From: Christensenellaceae bacterium OttesenSCG-928-K19 | Lineage (GTDB): Bacteria > Bacillota > Clostridia > Christensenellales > Christensenellaceae | Reading direction: 5' to 3' | Assembly (NCBI GenBank): GCA_030266015.1 | Contig: JAJDHD010000011.1 | Location: 1 to 64,000, forward strand | Length of the DNA: 64,000 bases | Shown: one piece after another, positions 37,770 to 46,220 of the stretch | Layout of the letters: each line of letters opens with the position of its first letter | How positions within the stretch are numbered: the stretch's first letter is position 1 | The notes under the pieces: model-generated | Database searches by the model: none | The model's input: the letters and a program-made list of their open reading frames with translations, nothing else | What the model was told of the DNA's origin: nothing | Translations under genes and position numbers: made by a program

Positions 37770-38657
37770 ATGAAGAAAATATCTGTTGGAAGCTGGGCTT
37801 ATATTTTTGCCGGAAACGAGATTCTTTTGCCCGAGCTTTGCGAAAAGCTGAGCGGGCTTAAGTTTGATGGCATTAGCATGGGCGGATTCAAGCCGCACGC
37901 AAACCCCGAGCTGTATGACACGCCGGAAAAAAAGGAAGGGTTGAAAAAGCTGCTCAGCGACAACAATCTGGAAGTGGCGGAATATGCCTGCGACCTTTGG
38001 AGCCTGGATTCCATTAAGCAGAAGGACGAATGGGTTGCGTTGTTTGAGGTGAGCGCAAAGTTCTGCCAAGATATGGGTTGGAACATGATTCGCGTGGACA
38101 GCGGCACTCCCCCCATCCTGCCGGAAGGCATGAGCTATGACGAGGCAAAAGCCATCATTACAGATAACTTCAAAAAAGTTGCCAAAATCGCCCAAAAATA
38201 CGGCCTGGAGGTCGTGTGGGAGTTTGAGCCCGGCTTTATGATCAATGAGCCAAAGGTGATATTGGAAGTGCTGGAGGCGGTGGGTGAGCCGAATTTCTCA
38301 CTGCTGTTTGATACCTGCCACGCACATATGTTGGCGGTAAAAGGTTCCAGGCACATTGCACCGAATGGCATATTGCCCGGCGGTGTGGAGGAGTTTGCCG
38401 AGATGTGCAAGGGCAAAATAGGCATTGTCCACCTGATTGATTCGGATGGAGAGCTTAACAGCGAGGGTACAAGCGTACACGCGCCGTTTGGCACGGGGGA
38501 AATCAATTTTGATTCGGTAATCCCGGCAATTCTGAACAAGGGCGAATATACCACGGACTGGTGGGCGATCGACCTGTGCGAGTGGCCTGACCCATGGCCT
38601 GTTACCGCGGATAGCAAGGCGTTCGTGGACAAGATCAACGAAAAATATTGCAAGTAA
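37770..38657 (+). CDS. Sugar phosphate isomerase/epimerase-like TIM barrel protein (second)
   Basis: A 295-residue AP-endonuclease-2-fold protein, only distantly like the one at 31873. Candidate metal ligands are Glu in VVWEFEPG, Asp/His in LFDTCHAHM and Asp in HLIDSDGE. GGAGAGG precedes the ATG. A 128-nt gap after the LacI gene contains a possible TATAAT at about 37668-37673 with a poor -35, so it may have its own weak promoter. A terminator follows, closing the cluster. Confidence 0.75.
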   Translation: MKKISVGSWAYIFAGNEILLPELCEKLSGLKFDGISMGGFKPHANPELYDTPEKKEGLKKLLSDNNLEVAEYACDLWSLDSIKQKDEWVALFEVSAKFCQDMGWNMIRVDSGTPPILPEGMSYDEAKAIITDNFKKVAKIAQKYGLEVVWEFEPGFMINEPKVILEVLEAVGEPNFSLLFDTCHAHMLAVKGSRHIAPNGILPGGVEEFAEMCKGKIGIVHLIDSDGELNSEGTSVHAPFGTGEINFDSVIPAILNKGEYTTDWWAIDLCEWPDPWPVTADSKAFVDKINEKYCK

Positions 38658-38666
38658 TTTCTTCTG

Positions 38667-38702
38667 AAAAACGGTCGTTCCTATAAGGGATGGCCGTTTT
38701 TT
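38667..38702. terminator. Bidirectional intrinsic terminator
   Basis: Stem of about 14 bp including wobble pairs (AAAACGGTC... / ...GGCCGTTTT) with a TATAA loop and flanking A and T runs, between convergent genes. Confidence 0.85.
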
Positions 38703-38711
38703 GACTTTAAA

Positions 38712-39599
38712 TTACAGATGCACCTCCAGGTAAGAGCGCAGGTTTACATCGCGCGTAAGCTGTAGCTTCTTGCGGATATTCAACCGATGAAAATCGACTG
38801 CCTTTTGTGTAACACACAGCTTGTCCGCGATCTCCTTGGAGGAGTAGCCTTCCTTGATCAGCGAGGCAACCTGCAGCTCGCGCGGGGTTAGCCCGGCAAT
38901 GGTGGTGCTGCGTTTTTTGGTGATGGGGTAAACAATTTCGTCAATCAGCCCGTTCACCATGTCAACATTCTCTGGATTTACAGTCTTTTTGAGGTATTCC
39001 AGCGACGGCTTAATAAACTTTTCCACATTGGTGCTGATGGTGGTTTCCAGCTCCTCGCTGCTTTGTTTTTTTTGCTGCAAAATATCAGCAAGCAGCTTGT
39101 TCTGGTATTCCAGCGCTTCAAAACGCTGCGCAAGCTCATTCATATTTTCCACCATGCTGTTCTGGAAGGTCACATCGCGTACATATTCCATAATCAGCAC
39201 AATCTCATTTTTGGAATTCAAAACGGGGATGGAAAAGATCTGGTGCCAGTTGCTTTCCCGGCCTTCGCGGTCATAGCGAACCACAGCAGTCTGTGGTTTT
39301 TTGGTTTGCATGCACAACAGGGAGGGGCAGTCCTTACACGGGCTTTTGAGCGAGTGGTAAACATCATAGCACCGCTTGCCAATCGCGTCGCCCTGGTCGG
39401 TATAAATATACCGCATTGTGGCATTCATATATCGGATGTTCAGATCAAGGTCAAGCAGGCTAACGCCATCCTGTATGCTTTCGATAATTGTTTTAAACAA
39501 ACCGGGATTGTCAAAAAAATCCTGCTCGCTTTCGGCGGTAAGCTCGCTTTTTGCCTCGGGTGTAAATAGCCATGCGGCTTTGTTTGCGGGGTCTGTCAT
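38712..39599 (-). CDS. PAS-domain LuxR-type transcriptional regulator
   Basis: A 295-residue cytoplasmic regulator. A PAS domain spans about residues 35-140 (IIESIQDGVSLLDLDLNIRY) with an inserted cysteine cluster (Cys77, 88, 91, 96; CKDCPSLLC). This could bind a metal or Fe-S cluster or sense redox. A coiled stretch follows. The C-terminal LuxR helix-turn-helix (LTPRELQVASLIKEGYSSKEIADKL) ends the protein. No receiver domain, so it senses its ligand directly. It diverges from the flavoprotein gene it probably controls. Confidence 0.85.
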   Translation of the reverse strand: MTDPANKAAWLFTPEAKSELTAESEQDFFDNPGLFKTIIESIQDGVSLLDLDLNIRYMNATMRYIYTDQGDAIGKRCYDVYHSLKSPCKDCPSLLCMQTKKPQTAVVRYDREGRESNWHQIFSIPVLNSKNEIVLIMEYVRDVTFQNSMVENMNELAQRFEALEYQNKLLADILQQKKQSSEELETTISTNVEKFIKPSLEYLKKTVNPENVDMVNGLIDEIVYPITKKRSTTIAGLTPRELQVASLIKEGYSSKEIADKLCVTQKAVDFHRLNIRKKLQLTRDVNLRSYLEVHL

Positions 39600-39629
39600 C
39601 TGGTATTCCTCCTATTTGTGCTGGTATCC

Positions 39630-39658
39630 AGTATAACGCGTAGAAAGCCTTGTGTCAA
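39630..39658 (-). promoter_or_regulatory. Promoter of the PAS-LuxR gene
   Basis: Consensus TTGACA (39653-39658), 17-nt spacer, TATACT (39630-39635) on the minus strand, ahead of AGGAGG. CTGGTA elements at 39600-39605 and 39621-39626 lie in its early transcript. Confidence 0.75.
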
Positions 39659-39702
39659 AAGGAGAATTCAAAAAAATCGATCAACGCAATACCAAGGCAT
39701 AA

Positions 39703-39720
39703 CTGGTAAAATAATACCAG
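39703..39720. promoter_or_regulatory. Inverted repeat, candidate activator site (distal)
   Basis: Perfect CTGGTA-N6-TACCAG, centred about 66 bases upstream of the predicted start of the flavoprotein transcript. CTGGTA recurs in the regulator's own promoter region. Confidence 0.55.
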
Positions 39721-39724
39721 CCAT

Positions 39725-39771
39725 ACACTAGTAATAAACAAGTGTTTTGTTGGGATTGCTACTAGTATAAT
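39725..39771 (+). promoter_or_regulatory. Activator-dependent-looking promoter of the flavoprotein gene
   Basis: Good -10 TATAAT at 39766-39771 but no recognisable -35. An ACACT-N11-AGTGT inverted repeat (39725-39745) is centred near -43, where a class II activator would sit. Confidence 0.5.
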
Positions 39772-39779
39772 ATTGCCAT

Positions 39780-39953
39780 AGAATAGAGTTGTGATGAACA
39801 TTCATTATGTTAGTGGAAGCAACAAATGCTGTATCGAGATAAATATATTACAATCATTTGTTGATGAAGCAATGCAGCTTGCATGATTGTACTGACGGCA
39901 GTCAGGTCGCTGCAACAAATCCATGTCAAAGATAAAAAACGGAGGTCGAAATT
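39780..39953 (+). other. Structured 5' leader of the flavoprotein gene
   Basis: CATTTGTTG at 39855-39863 can pair either with CAACAAATG at 39820-39828 or with CAACAAAT at 39913-39920. The two helices exclude each other. A CTGAC/GTCAG stem lies at 39892-39905. I recognise no known riboswitch class. Confidence 0.4.
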
Positions 39954-41222
39954 ATGAGTCAAGAAGCTTTATTCTCCCCAATAAAGATTGGGAGCAAGAC
40001 TGCGCCAAACCGCATTGTTATCAACTCTATGGAGTGCTGTGATGCGCTGGACAACGGCGATCCAAGCCCAAAAACCTATGAGCGCTATGAAAACCTGTTC
40101 AAAGGACAACCAGGCGTTATTATAGGCGAGGCGATTACCCCCCAGTATGACCATATCTCAAGGGAGCACCAGCTTTCCATAAAAGAGCACAATGTACCCG
40201 CTTTGAAAAAGTTTGTGGCGCATTTAAAGGAAATTAACCCTGACGTCATCTATATGCCGCAGGTTACCCACTCGGGCGAGATCAGTCATCCCCGGTTTTC
40301 CTCGCGTATCCGCGTAACGGAAGAGCCGCTTCCCGGTTATGAGAATTCCACGCTTGTGCGTGAAAAAGAAATAGAGCAGGTAATACAGGATTATGTGGAC
40401 GGTGCACGGCGTTGCTATGAGATCGGCGCGGATGGCGTTGACCTGAAGCTTTGCCATGGTTATCTTGGCACACAGATTCTTCGCCCATACAATAAAGACA
40501 ACTGGAAATATGGCGGCGCATGGGAAAACAGGCGTCAGTTTGCAATCGATGTTTATGATCGTGTGCGCGAGGCGGTTCCGGATGAGAACTTCCTGATCGG
40601 CTCCAAGATTTCTGTGTATGAGGGCTTCCCGGGTGGTGTAGGTACCCTGAACGCGAACAGCGCGTGCATGGATCTTACCGAAACGATAGACCTTGTTCAG
40701 CAGCTTGAAAAGCACGGTATGCAGTGGGTTCTGCAATCGGCAGGTTCACCCTCTCACACGCTCGATCTTGCACATCCTGATAAAAAATCTGCGGACTATG
40801 CGTATATGCACTTCTATTTCCAAAAGGTGCTGCGCGACGCACTGAAGCCTGAAACAGTCGTTATGGGTTCTGGTTATACAATTTACCGTGATGGCAATGT
40901 AAAAGTTGGCGGTAACAAAAAAGCGTTCCAGGCTGTGCTGCCGGAGAATAACTCTGTGCGCTTCTGGGGCAACAAAAACATCAATGACGGTGTTGTAGAC
41001 GCGATTTCGATTGGACGCCAGTCATTTGCCGATCAGTTCACGCCGCAGAAAATGATGGAAAACCGCGACAAAGAGATCAAGTGGTGCACGCTTTGCGACC
41101 ATTGCGTAGAGCTTTTGATCCAGCAATACAATGTAGGTTGTGCAACGTATGATAAGCGTTATACAGAAATCTACAAGCAGATGGTAAAAGAAACGGGCGG
41201 CATCAACGAGAAGCACACCTGA
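39954..41222 (+). CDS. Old-yellow-enzyme-like NADH:flavin oxidoreductase (FMN barrel, short form)
   Basis: A 422-residue FMN-binding TIM barrel that should reduce an activated double bond. The N-terminal LFSPIKIGSKTAPNRIV, the VDLKLCHGYLGTQILRP segment and YGGAWENRRQF fit the 2,4-dienoyl-CoA/enoate reductase branch. The usual HxGR motif is HSGE. A cysteine motif near the C-terminus (Cys378, 381, 384, 396) resembles the Fe-S site of that branch, but the protein ends about 26 residues later, without the FAD/NAD domains. Electrons must come from elsewhere. Substrate unknown. Confidence 0.82.
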   Translation: MSQEALFSPIKIGSKTAPNRIVINSMECCDALDNGDPSPKTYERYENLFKGQPGVIIGEAITPQYDHISREHQLSIKEHNVPALKKFVAHLKEINPDVIYMPQVTHSGEISHPRFSSRIRVTEEPLPGYENSTLVREKEIEQVIQDYVDGARRCYEIGADGVDLKLCHGYLGTQILRPYNKDNWKYGGAWENRRQFAIDVYDRVREAVPDENFLIGSKISVYEGFPGGVGTLNANSACMDLTETIDLVQQLEKHGMQWVLQSAGSPSHTLDLAHPDKKSADYAYMHFYFQKVLRDALKPETVVMGSGYTIYRDGNVKVGGNKKAFQAVLPENNSVRFWGNKNINDGVVDAISIGRQSFADQFTPQKMMENRDKEIKWCTLCDHCVELLIQQYNVGCATYDKRYTEIYKQMVKETGGINEKHT

Positions 41223-41285
41223 GGATATCTGGAATTATCGGCACTGGCCAATAGAAATGATAGTATCGACTCCAAAATACTCTTG

Positions 41286-41323
41286 AAAAAGAGCGGTAGG
41301 GCACAGGCTCTCCCGCTCTTTTT
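41286..41323 (+). terminator. Intrinsic terminator after the flavoprotein gene
   Basis: Perfect 11-bp AAAAAGAGCGG / CCGCTCTTTTT stem followed by Ts. Confidence 0.85.
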
Positions 41324-41407
41324 CCTGTATGCGGCACTCTGGAGTCAGCGGGAATCGGGTATGATTAAAAACCCGATTCCATCTACTGCAAAGGGCATTA
41401 AAGTATA

Positions 41408-41441
41408 CAAAAAGCCCCGCTTCAATCAAAATGTGCGGGGC
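41408..41441 (-). terminator. Intrinsic terminator of the lipoprotein gene
   Basis: GCCCCGC / GCGGGGC stem with a T5 run on the minus strand, just beyond the lipoprotein stop. Confidence 0.8.
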
Positions 41442-41453
41442 AGAAGCTTTCTA

Positions 41454-42182
41454 TTATTCCGATTCTGTAGATTGCTCTTCGGTTTCTTGCTGCGGTTCTT
41501 CGCTTGGCTGTTCTTTTGTGGTTTGCAATAGAACCTGCCAGGCAAGGCCGCCGCTTTCAATGCTGATGTCTGCTACTACGCCCTCCGTAATATAAAAGCT
41601 GAGGCTATAGGTTGGGATTGTGCCAAAATCTTCCAGTGCTTGCCCATGTTCCTCCAAGTGGTCCAGCAGTAGCGGAATAGATACAAGCGTGCCGTCCAGA
41701 TCCACAGCGTTGTATGCAACGGTGTAATCATAGGTATCTGCGCGGATACCGTTGTCATAGCTGTTAAAATGACCCAGGAATTCGCTGTATGTGATGTGGT
41801 CTGTGTCGCTGGCGGTAATCAGCGCGGGGATCACATCGTCATATGCCTCGGCAAGGTCTTCTGCCAGGCTGCCGATCTTTATGCCGCGCGCGGTAACGGG
41901 CGTGCCCTCGTCAAAGTCCAGCGAAAAAAAGACATAATCTTTTATGGTTGAGCCTGCCATCTGCACTTCGCCTACAGGGCTGGCAGGAGCATCTTCGTCT
42001 TCTTCTTCGCCATCTTCACTGTCTGCGTCTGCGGCCTCCTCATAAATGTCGTAGTCTGCAAAGGTCAATGCATTAACTGTGGCATCAGTGTCGTCTCCGC
42101 CCGTAAAAAAGGAAAGCACGCTGCAAGCGGACAAGGCAGCGGCACATAAAACAATACAAGCTATAACCATGCTCTTTTTCAT
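41454..42182 (-). CDS. Uncharacterised lipoprotein with acidic linker
   Basis: A 242-residue secreted protein. The signal peptide ends in the lipobox LSACS (Cys about 20). An Asp/Glu-rich stretch (about residues 45-68) links it to a globular domain of about 140 residues, and the C-terminus is Glu/Gln/Ser-rich. The start MKKSMVIACIVLC has GGGGA upstream; a further in-frame start ten codons earlier is discounted. I do not recognise the family. It is transcribed alone. Confidence 0.75.
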   Translation of the reverse strand: MKKSMVIACIVLCAAALSACSVLSFFTGGDDTDATVNALTFADYDIYEEAADADSEDGEEEDEDAPASPVGEVQMAGSTIKDYVFFSLDFDEGTPVTARGIKIGSLAEDLAEAYDDVIPALITASDTDHITYSEFLGHFNSYDNGIRADTYDYTVAYNAVDLDGTLVSIPLLLDHLEEHGQALEDFGTIPTYSLSFYITEGVVADISIESGGLAWQVLLQTTKEQPSEEPQQETEEQSTESE

Positions 42183-42367
42183 AGTAATTTCCCCTGAGTT
42201 TATTATATCCATTATATAGCGCGCATGGGGCGGCTGTAAACCATTTTACAGTATATTAATTTAATGGAGTACATAAATGCGCTATGAAAACGTGTGCCGC
42301 ATATCCCCAGGGTACACGCAGTATTTTACAGTACATGTTTGTAATACAATCATTCATTTGGATAGTA

Positions 42368-42395
42368 TAAAAAAATCCTCCGCGTGAAGAGGATT
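42368..42395 (-). terminator. Intrinsic terminator of the amino-acid ABC operon
   Basis: AATCCTC / GAGGATT stem (42374-42395) with a T run on the minus strand. Confidence 0.8.
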
Positions 42396-42424
42396 AATTA
42401 TTTGCCTGTTTATTATAAGCCGCA

Positions 42425-43168
42425 CTATAGCACCTGTGACAGGAAGTTTTGTAGCCTGGGGTTTTGAGGATTGCCAAAAAATTCCGTGGGCGGTGCCTCT
42501 TCCAACACCTTGCCATCGTCCATAAACATCATGCGCGTGGCAACCTCGCGCGCAAAACCCATCTCGTGCGATACAACAACCATTGTCATGCCGTCATCCG
42601 CAAGCGCGTGCATAAAGTCCAGCACCTCGCCCACCATCTCCGGGTCAAGGGCAGAGGTCGGCTCGTCAAACAGCATGACGTCCGGGTTCATGGCAAGCGC
42701 CCGAACAATGGCGACACGTTGTTTTTGCCCACCGGAAAGCTGGGAAGGATAAGCGTCCAATTTGTCCAGAAGGCTGATGCGTGAAAGCAACTCTTTTGCC
42801 CTGTCCTTTGCCTGCCGCTCGTCCATCAGCCCCAGCTTTATTGGGGCGAGTGTAATATTCCCTTCCACTGTCATGTGGGGGAACAGGTTAAACTGCTGGA
42901 AAACCATGCCCATTTTTGCGCGCAGCCGATCAATCTCCTGCTCGCTGGCGCCAGTTAAAAGCTTGCCCTCAAACCACACCTCGCCGCTGGTGGGGATTTC
43001 CAAAAGATTAAGACAGCGCAAAAAGGTTGATTTGCCGCTGCCCGAAGGCCCAACAATAACGACCTTTTCACCCCTGCTGATCGTTTTGCTGATACTCTTT
43101 AAAACAAGGTTGTCCTTGAATTGCTTGCACAATTCCTTTGTTTCAATCAAATATTGTGTCGTTTCCAT
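42425..43168 (-). CDS. Polar amino-acid ABC transporter ATPase (GlnQ-like)
   Basis: A 247-residue ATPase. Walker A is GPSGSGKST, signature [15 protein letters not shown], Walker [21 protein letters not shown], and switch His in VVSHEMGFA. This is the classic PAAT-family pattern. It is the last of three genes, 5 bases after the permease, and a terminator follows. Confidence 0.93.
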   Translation of the reverse strand: METTQYLIETKELCKQFKDNLVLKSISKTISRGEKVVIVGPSGSGKSTFLRCLNLLEIPTSGEVWFEGKLLTGASEQEIDRLRAKMGMVFQQFNLFPHMTVEGNITLAPIKLGLMDERQAKDRAKELLSRISLLDKLDAYPSQLSGGQKQRVAIVRALAMNPDVMLFDEPTSALDPEMVGEVLDFMHALADDGMTMVVVSHEMGFAREVATRMMFMDDGKVLEEAPPTEFFGNPQNPRLQNFLSQVL

Positions 43169-43173
43169 AACCG

Positions 43174-43872
43174 CTACCTCGCATCGCTTTCCGCCAGTTT
43201 TTTCTCCAGCTTTTTAAGTGCCCAGGTAAACAGCAGCACAATGCCCAGATAAATGAGCGCGGTTAAAATCAATGGGATAAATGCGTCAAAGGTTCGCGAG
43301 CGGATAAGCTGCGCGGCCATCGTTAGGTCGGTGACGGCAATAAATCCTAAGACAGAAGTTTCCTTTATCAACACAATAAACTCATTGCCCAGCGCTGGCA
43401 ATACATTCTTAAACGCCTGCGGTAATATGATGGAGCGCATTGTTATGTTTCGCGGCAAGCCTAGCGAGCGCCCGGCTTCCATCTGCCCCCGGTCAATGGA
43501 CATGATGCCCGCACGGATCACTTCGGACACATAAGCGCCGCTGTTAATGCCAAATGCAAGTGCGCCCACATACGGGGCCATTTTGTCCGAGGCAGCGCCA
43601 AAAATAATAAAATACATGATGAGCAGCTGCACCACAACAGGCGTACCGCGGATTACCGTGGTATATATTTCGCAGATTACTCCCAGCCATTTCATGCGAC
43701 CGGAATAAACTACATTTACCTTTGCGATTGCCACAAGCGCGCCGATTACAATACCCAGCACAATGGCAATTCCTGCGACCATCAGTGTAACCAAAAGCCC
43801 GTCCATCAAAACCAGCCAGCGGTTATCCTGTATCAGCGTCCTGTAAATTTGACCCGGAATGTCTTCAAACAT
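43174..43872 (-). CDS. Polar amino-acid ABC transporter permease
   Basis: A 232-residue membrane subunit of the HisMQ/GlnP family with about five helices. The coupling-loop signature is [24 protein letters not shown] single permease gene suggests a homodimeric channel. It begins 112 bases after a strong hairpin that separates it from the binding-protein gene. Confidence 0.92.
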   Translation of the reverse strand: MFEDIPGQIYRTLIQDNRWLVLMDGLLVTLMVAGIAIVLGIVIGALVAIAKVNVVYSGRMKWLGVICEIYTTVIRGTPVVVQLLIMYFIIFGAASDKMAPYVGALAFGINSGAYVSEVIRAGIMSIDRGQMEAGRSLGLPRNITMRSIILPQAFKNVLPALGNEFIVLIKETSVLGFIAVTDLTMAAQLIRSRTFDAFIPLILTALIYLGIVLLFTWALKKLEKKLAESDAR

Positions 43873-43980
43873 AGCGTCTTTTCCATTCTTTAGAATAAAT
43901 AATCAAACAGCCCGGCGCAAAAAAGGCAAAGCTGTTTGGCGTTGTTTATACCGTTGCATGGGGCGCGCTGCCCCATATAG

Positions 43981-44019
43981 AAAAAATTCGCAAAGGAAGG
44001 CCGTCTTCCTTTGCGAATT
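43981..44019 (-). terminator. Hairpin with U tract between binding-protein and permease genes
   Basis: Perfect 15-bp stem (43985-43999 / 44005-44019) with a 5-nt loop and a T run on the minus strand. Within the operon it probably acts as a partial terminator or 3' stabiliser, raising the binding protein relative to the membrane subunits. Confidence 0.8.
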
Positions 44020-44032
44020 GTGGCGTCATTAT

Positions 44033-44809
44033 CTAAATTCCTTTACTTGCTTCCACATGCGTTGCCGTAAACTCTGCAATTTTACCATCAGCAATCAGCT
44101 TCTCGATCACGTTGTTTACTACTTCAAGCAATGCTTCATCGCCTTTGTTTACCGCGATAGCATATTGCTCGTCTGTCGATTCCATATCAAGCAGCGCAAG
44201 ATCGGTGTTGTTTTCCACAATGCTTTGCGCGGGCAGCTCGTCCAGCACAACGGCGTCTAACCTGCCATTTTTCAGGTCCATTGCCGCTTCCAGCCCGGAT
44301 TTAAACCGGCGCACGTCCGCGCCTTCTATGCTATCTGTGCAGTAAAGGTCGCCCGTGGTGCCCGTCTGCACGCCAATTGTTTTGCCCGCAAGGTCGTTCT
44401 CTCCTGTCACTTTGGGGTTTTCCTTGTTTACGATAATGATTTGTGTGGCATCTGCATAAGTGACGGAAAAGTCAACATTTTGCATACGCTCTTCATCCAC
44501 GGTCATGCCGGCGGCAATCAAGTCGCCCTTGCCGCTTTTGAGTGCGGAGATCAACCCGTCAAAGTCCATGTGCACAGCTTCCAGCTCCACGCCAATCTCG
44601 TTGGCAATGGCCTGGCAGATATTCACGTCAATACCCACAACCTCATTGTTGGCGCCAAGGTATTCATAAGGGGGGAATTCCGCGTTTGTAAGCATTACAA
44701 GCTTTCCCTCCTCTTTTATTTTTGACACTCCGTCCTCTTTGGGCGCACAGGCCGTCGCAAATGTTGCGATCAAAAGCGCGCATAAGATCACGGTCAAAAT
44801 CTTTTTCAT
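44033..44809 (-). CDS. Polar amino-acid ABC transporter substrate-binding lipoprotein
   Basis: A 258-residue type 3 solute-binding protein. The lipobox cysteine is near residue 21 (ATACAPK). The domain has the family features GKLVMLTNAEFPPYEY, GVDVNICQAIANE, GLISALKSGKGDLIAAGMTVDEER and GKTIGVQTGTTG. Ligand class is a polar amino acid; which one is unclear. It is the first gene of the operon. Confidence 0.92.
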   Translation of the reverse strand: MKKILTVILCALLIATFATACAPKEDGVSKIKEEGKLVMLTNAEFPPYEYLGANNEVVGIDVNICQAIANEIGVELEAVHMDFDGLISALKSGKGDLIAAGMTVDEERMQNVDFSVTYADATQIIIVNKENPKVTGENDLAGKTIGVQTGTTGDLYCTDSIEGADVRRFKSGLEAAMDLKNGRLDAVVLDELPAQSIVENNTDLALLDMESTDEQYAIAVNKGDEALLEVVNNVIEKLIADGKIAEFTATHVEASKGI

Positions 44810-44867
44810 AGTTCTTCTCCCATCATACCATTATTCAAAACGGCGTTATCGCCGCGCATACCCCATC

Positions 44868-44896
44868 ATTATACCGCCTTTTTCAGATGTTGGCAA
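44868..44896 (-). promoter_or_regulatory. Promoter of the amino-acid ABC operon
   Basis: TTGCCA (44891-44896), 17-nt spacer, TATAAT (44868-44873), reading leftward. It directly abuts the end of the last rhamnose-operon gene, and I see no terminator between them. Confidence 0.7.
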
Positions 44897-44900
44897 GAAT

Positions 44901-46220
44901 TTATAACGAACCCTCCAATATACCGCGAAACATTTTCTCTACCTTGCCAAATGCCGCATAGTTTCGCAAATAGGTACGGTATTTTCCAATGTCGTTCTGC
45001 CATTCGCGTTCGTTTAGGTATTTTTGCACTACCTGCGCGGCAAAATCCTCTTTGCTGTCCGCTGGTGTAATCACTACTTCAATGCCGGGCAGGCCAGCCA
45101 TGCCAGCACGGTTGGAGACAAGCGGCACGCCATAATACATTGCCTCCAATATCTTGCCCTTTGCCCCGGTATTGCCAATTGCCGGGGCAACGCATACACG
45201 GCAATTCCTGTAATAATTGGCTAAATCTTCGTCTGTCACATTTTCTGTGGCAAGGGTGTTTTTATCGGTACGATATCGTATATCCTGAGGCAGATTCGCG
45301 CCCACAATGGAAAAAGGAACGCCCGGAAGCGCCTGACGCACAAGAGGGAGTACTTCGTCGATAAACCACAGCACCGCGTCCACATTTTGCTTTTCGGAGA
45401 ACGCCCCCACAAAAAGGAGCCCCTTGGTTTCTTCATAGGCTGTGACGCGTGGGGGGATATCGCAATAGAAATAGAGGGGAAGGAGGGCTGTTTTTATACC
45501 ATAGCGCTCCGTAAGCACGTGCTGCTGGTTTTCATCAAACAGCAGCACCATATCTGCGTCATGCGCCACAATATAAGTAAGCGCCTGCTCCGGACTTGTA
45601 TTGTCCTGCCCCTGAAAAAGCTCAAGGTTTATGGCGAAATATAAAATAAGTGCGTGGGAATTTTCTTTTATAAAGCGCATAAAACGCCGGGCGGCTTCCA
45701 AATGCCTGATGATGGCGGCAATGAGATAGCCAGCATTTTGCTCCACCCACAAGTGCCAGTGCTGTTCATAATAGGAGCCCGCGAGCAAAAGCACGCCCAT
45801 TGCCTCCAGTTCGGCAGCATAGGGCTGTGGCGCGTCAAAATCTCCCGGGAGAAAGGCCACGTCATACCCCATGGCCAAAAACAACCGCATGTAAGCATGA
45901 AGGCTGCGTGCCCCCGCGCTCCTGTCATATTTGGGCAAGGTGCAGTCCACAATCAAAATCGTCTTTTTGGACAGGCGGATGGGCGTTCCAAGCCCTTGCG
46001 CTTTTATGGGTTGTACAGATTGGGAGGCGCTCGGCGCGAGATGATTCTCATCCTTTTTGGGCGGCCGGCTGGCCGCTGCCAGCTCATAGCGCATACTGCG
46101 CAGCTCTGCGTTTTGATCTCTTATGGTGTGGTGCAGCCGTTCCACATCATCTTCCGCAATGGCAAGGCGCGCACGCAGGTATTCTATTTGTTTTTCCAGT
46201 TTGTTTTTTTCCGTATTCAT
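44901..46220 (-). CDS. Glycosyltransferase with N-terminal coiled coil (GT-B, group 1)
   Basis: A 439-residue cytoplasmic glycosyltransferase. Residues 1-50 are a heptad-like coiled coil. A GT-B domain begins at KTILIVDCTLPKYDRSAGARS. The donor-site half includes LLFVGAFSEKQNVDAV and the conserved GAKGKILEAMYYGVPLVSN. It is the last gene of the rhamnose-glycan operon, overlapping the previous gene by 4 bases. The sugar it transfers is not evident. Confidence 0.83.
   Translation of the reverse strand: MNTEKNKLEKQIEYLRARLAIAEDDVERLHHTIRDQNAELRSMRYELAAASRPPKKDENHLAPSASQSVQPIKAQGLGTPIRLSKKTILIVDCTLPKYDRSAGARSLHAYMRLFLAMGYDVAFLPGDFDAPQPYAAELEAMGVLLLAGSYYEQHWHLWVEQNAGYLIAAIIRHLEAARRFMRFIKENSHALILYFAINLELFQGQDNTSPEQALTYIVAHDADMVLLFDENQQHVLTERYGIKTALLPLYFYCDIPPRVTAYEETKGLLFVGAFSEKQNVDAVLWFIDEVLPLVRQALPGVPFSIVGANLPQDIRYRTDKNTLATENVTDEDLANYYRNCRVCVAPAIGNTGAKGKILEAMYYGVPLVSNRAGMAGLPGIEVVITPADSKEDFAAQVVQKYLNEREWQNDIGKYRTYLRNYAAFGKVEKMFRGILEGSL

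Noticed and set aside
43981-44019. End of a mobile element or attachment site
   Set aside because: The inverted repeat has a short loop and U tract typical of a terminator, and there is no transposase or target duplication nearby.
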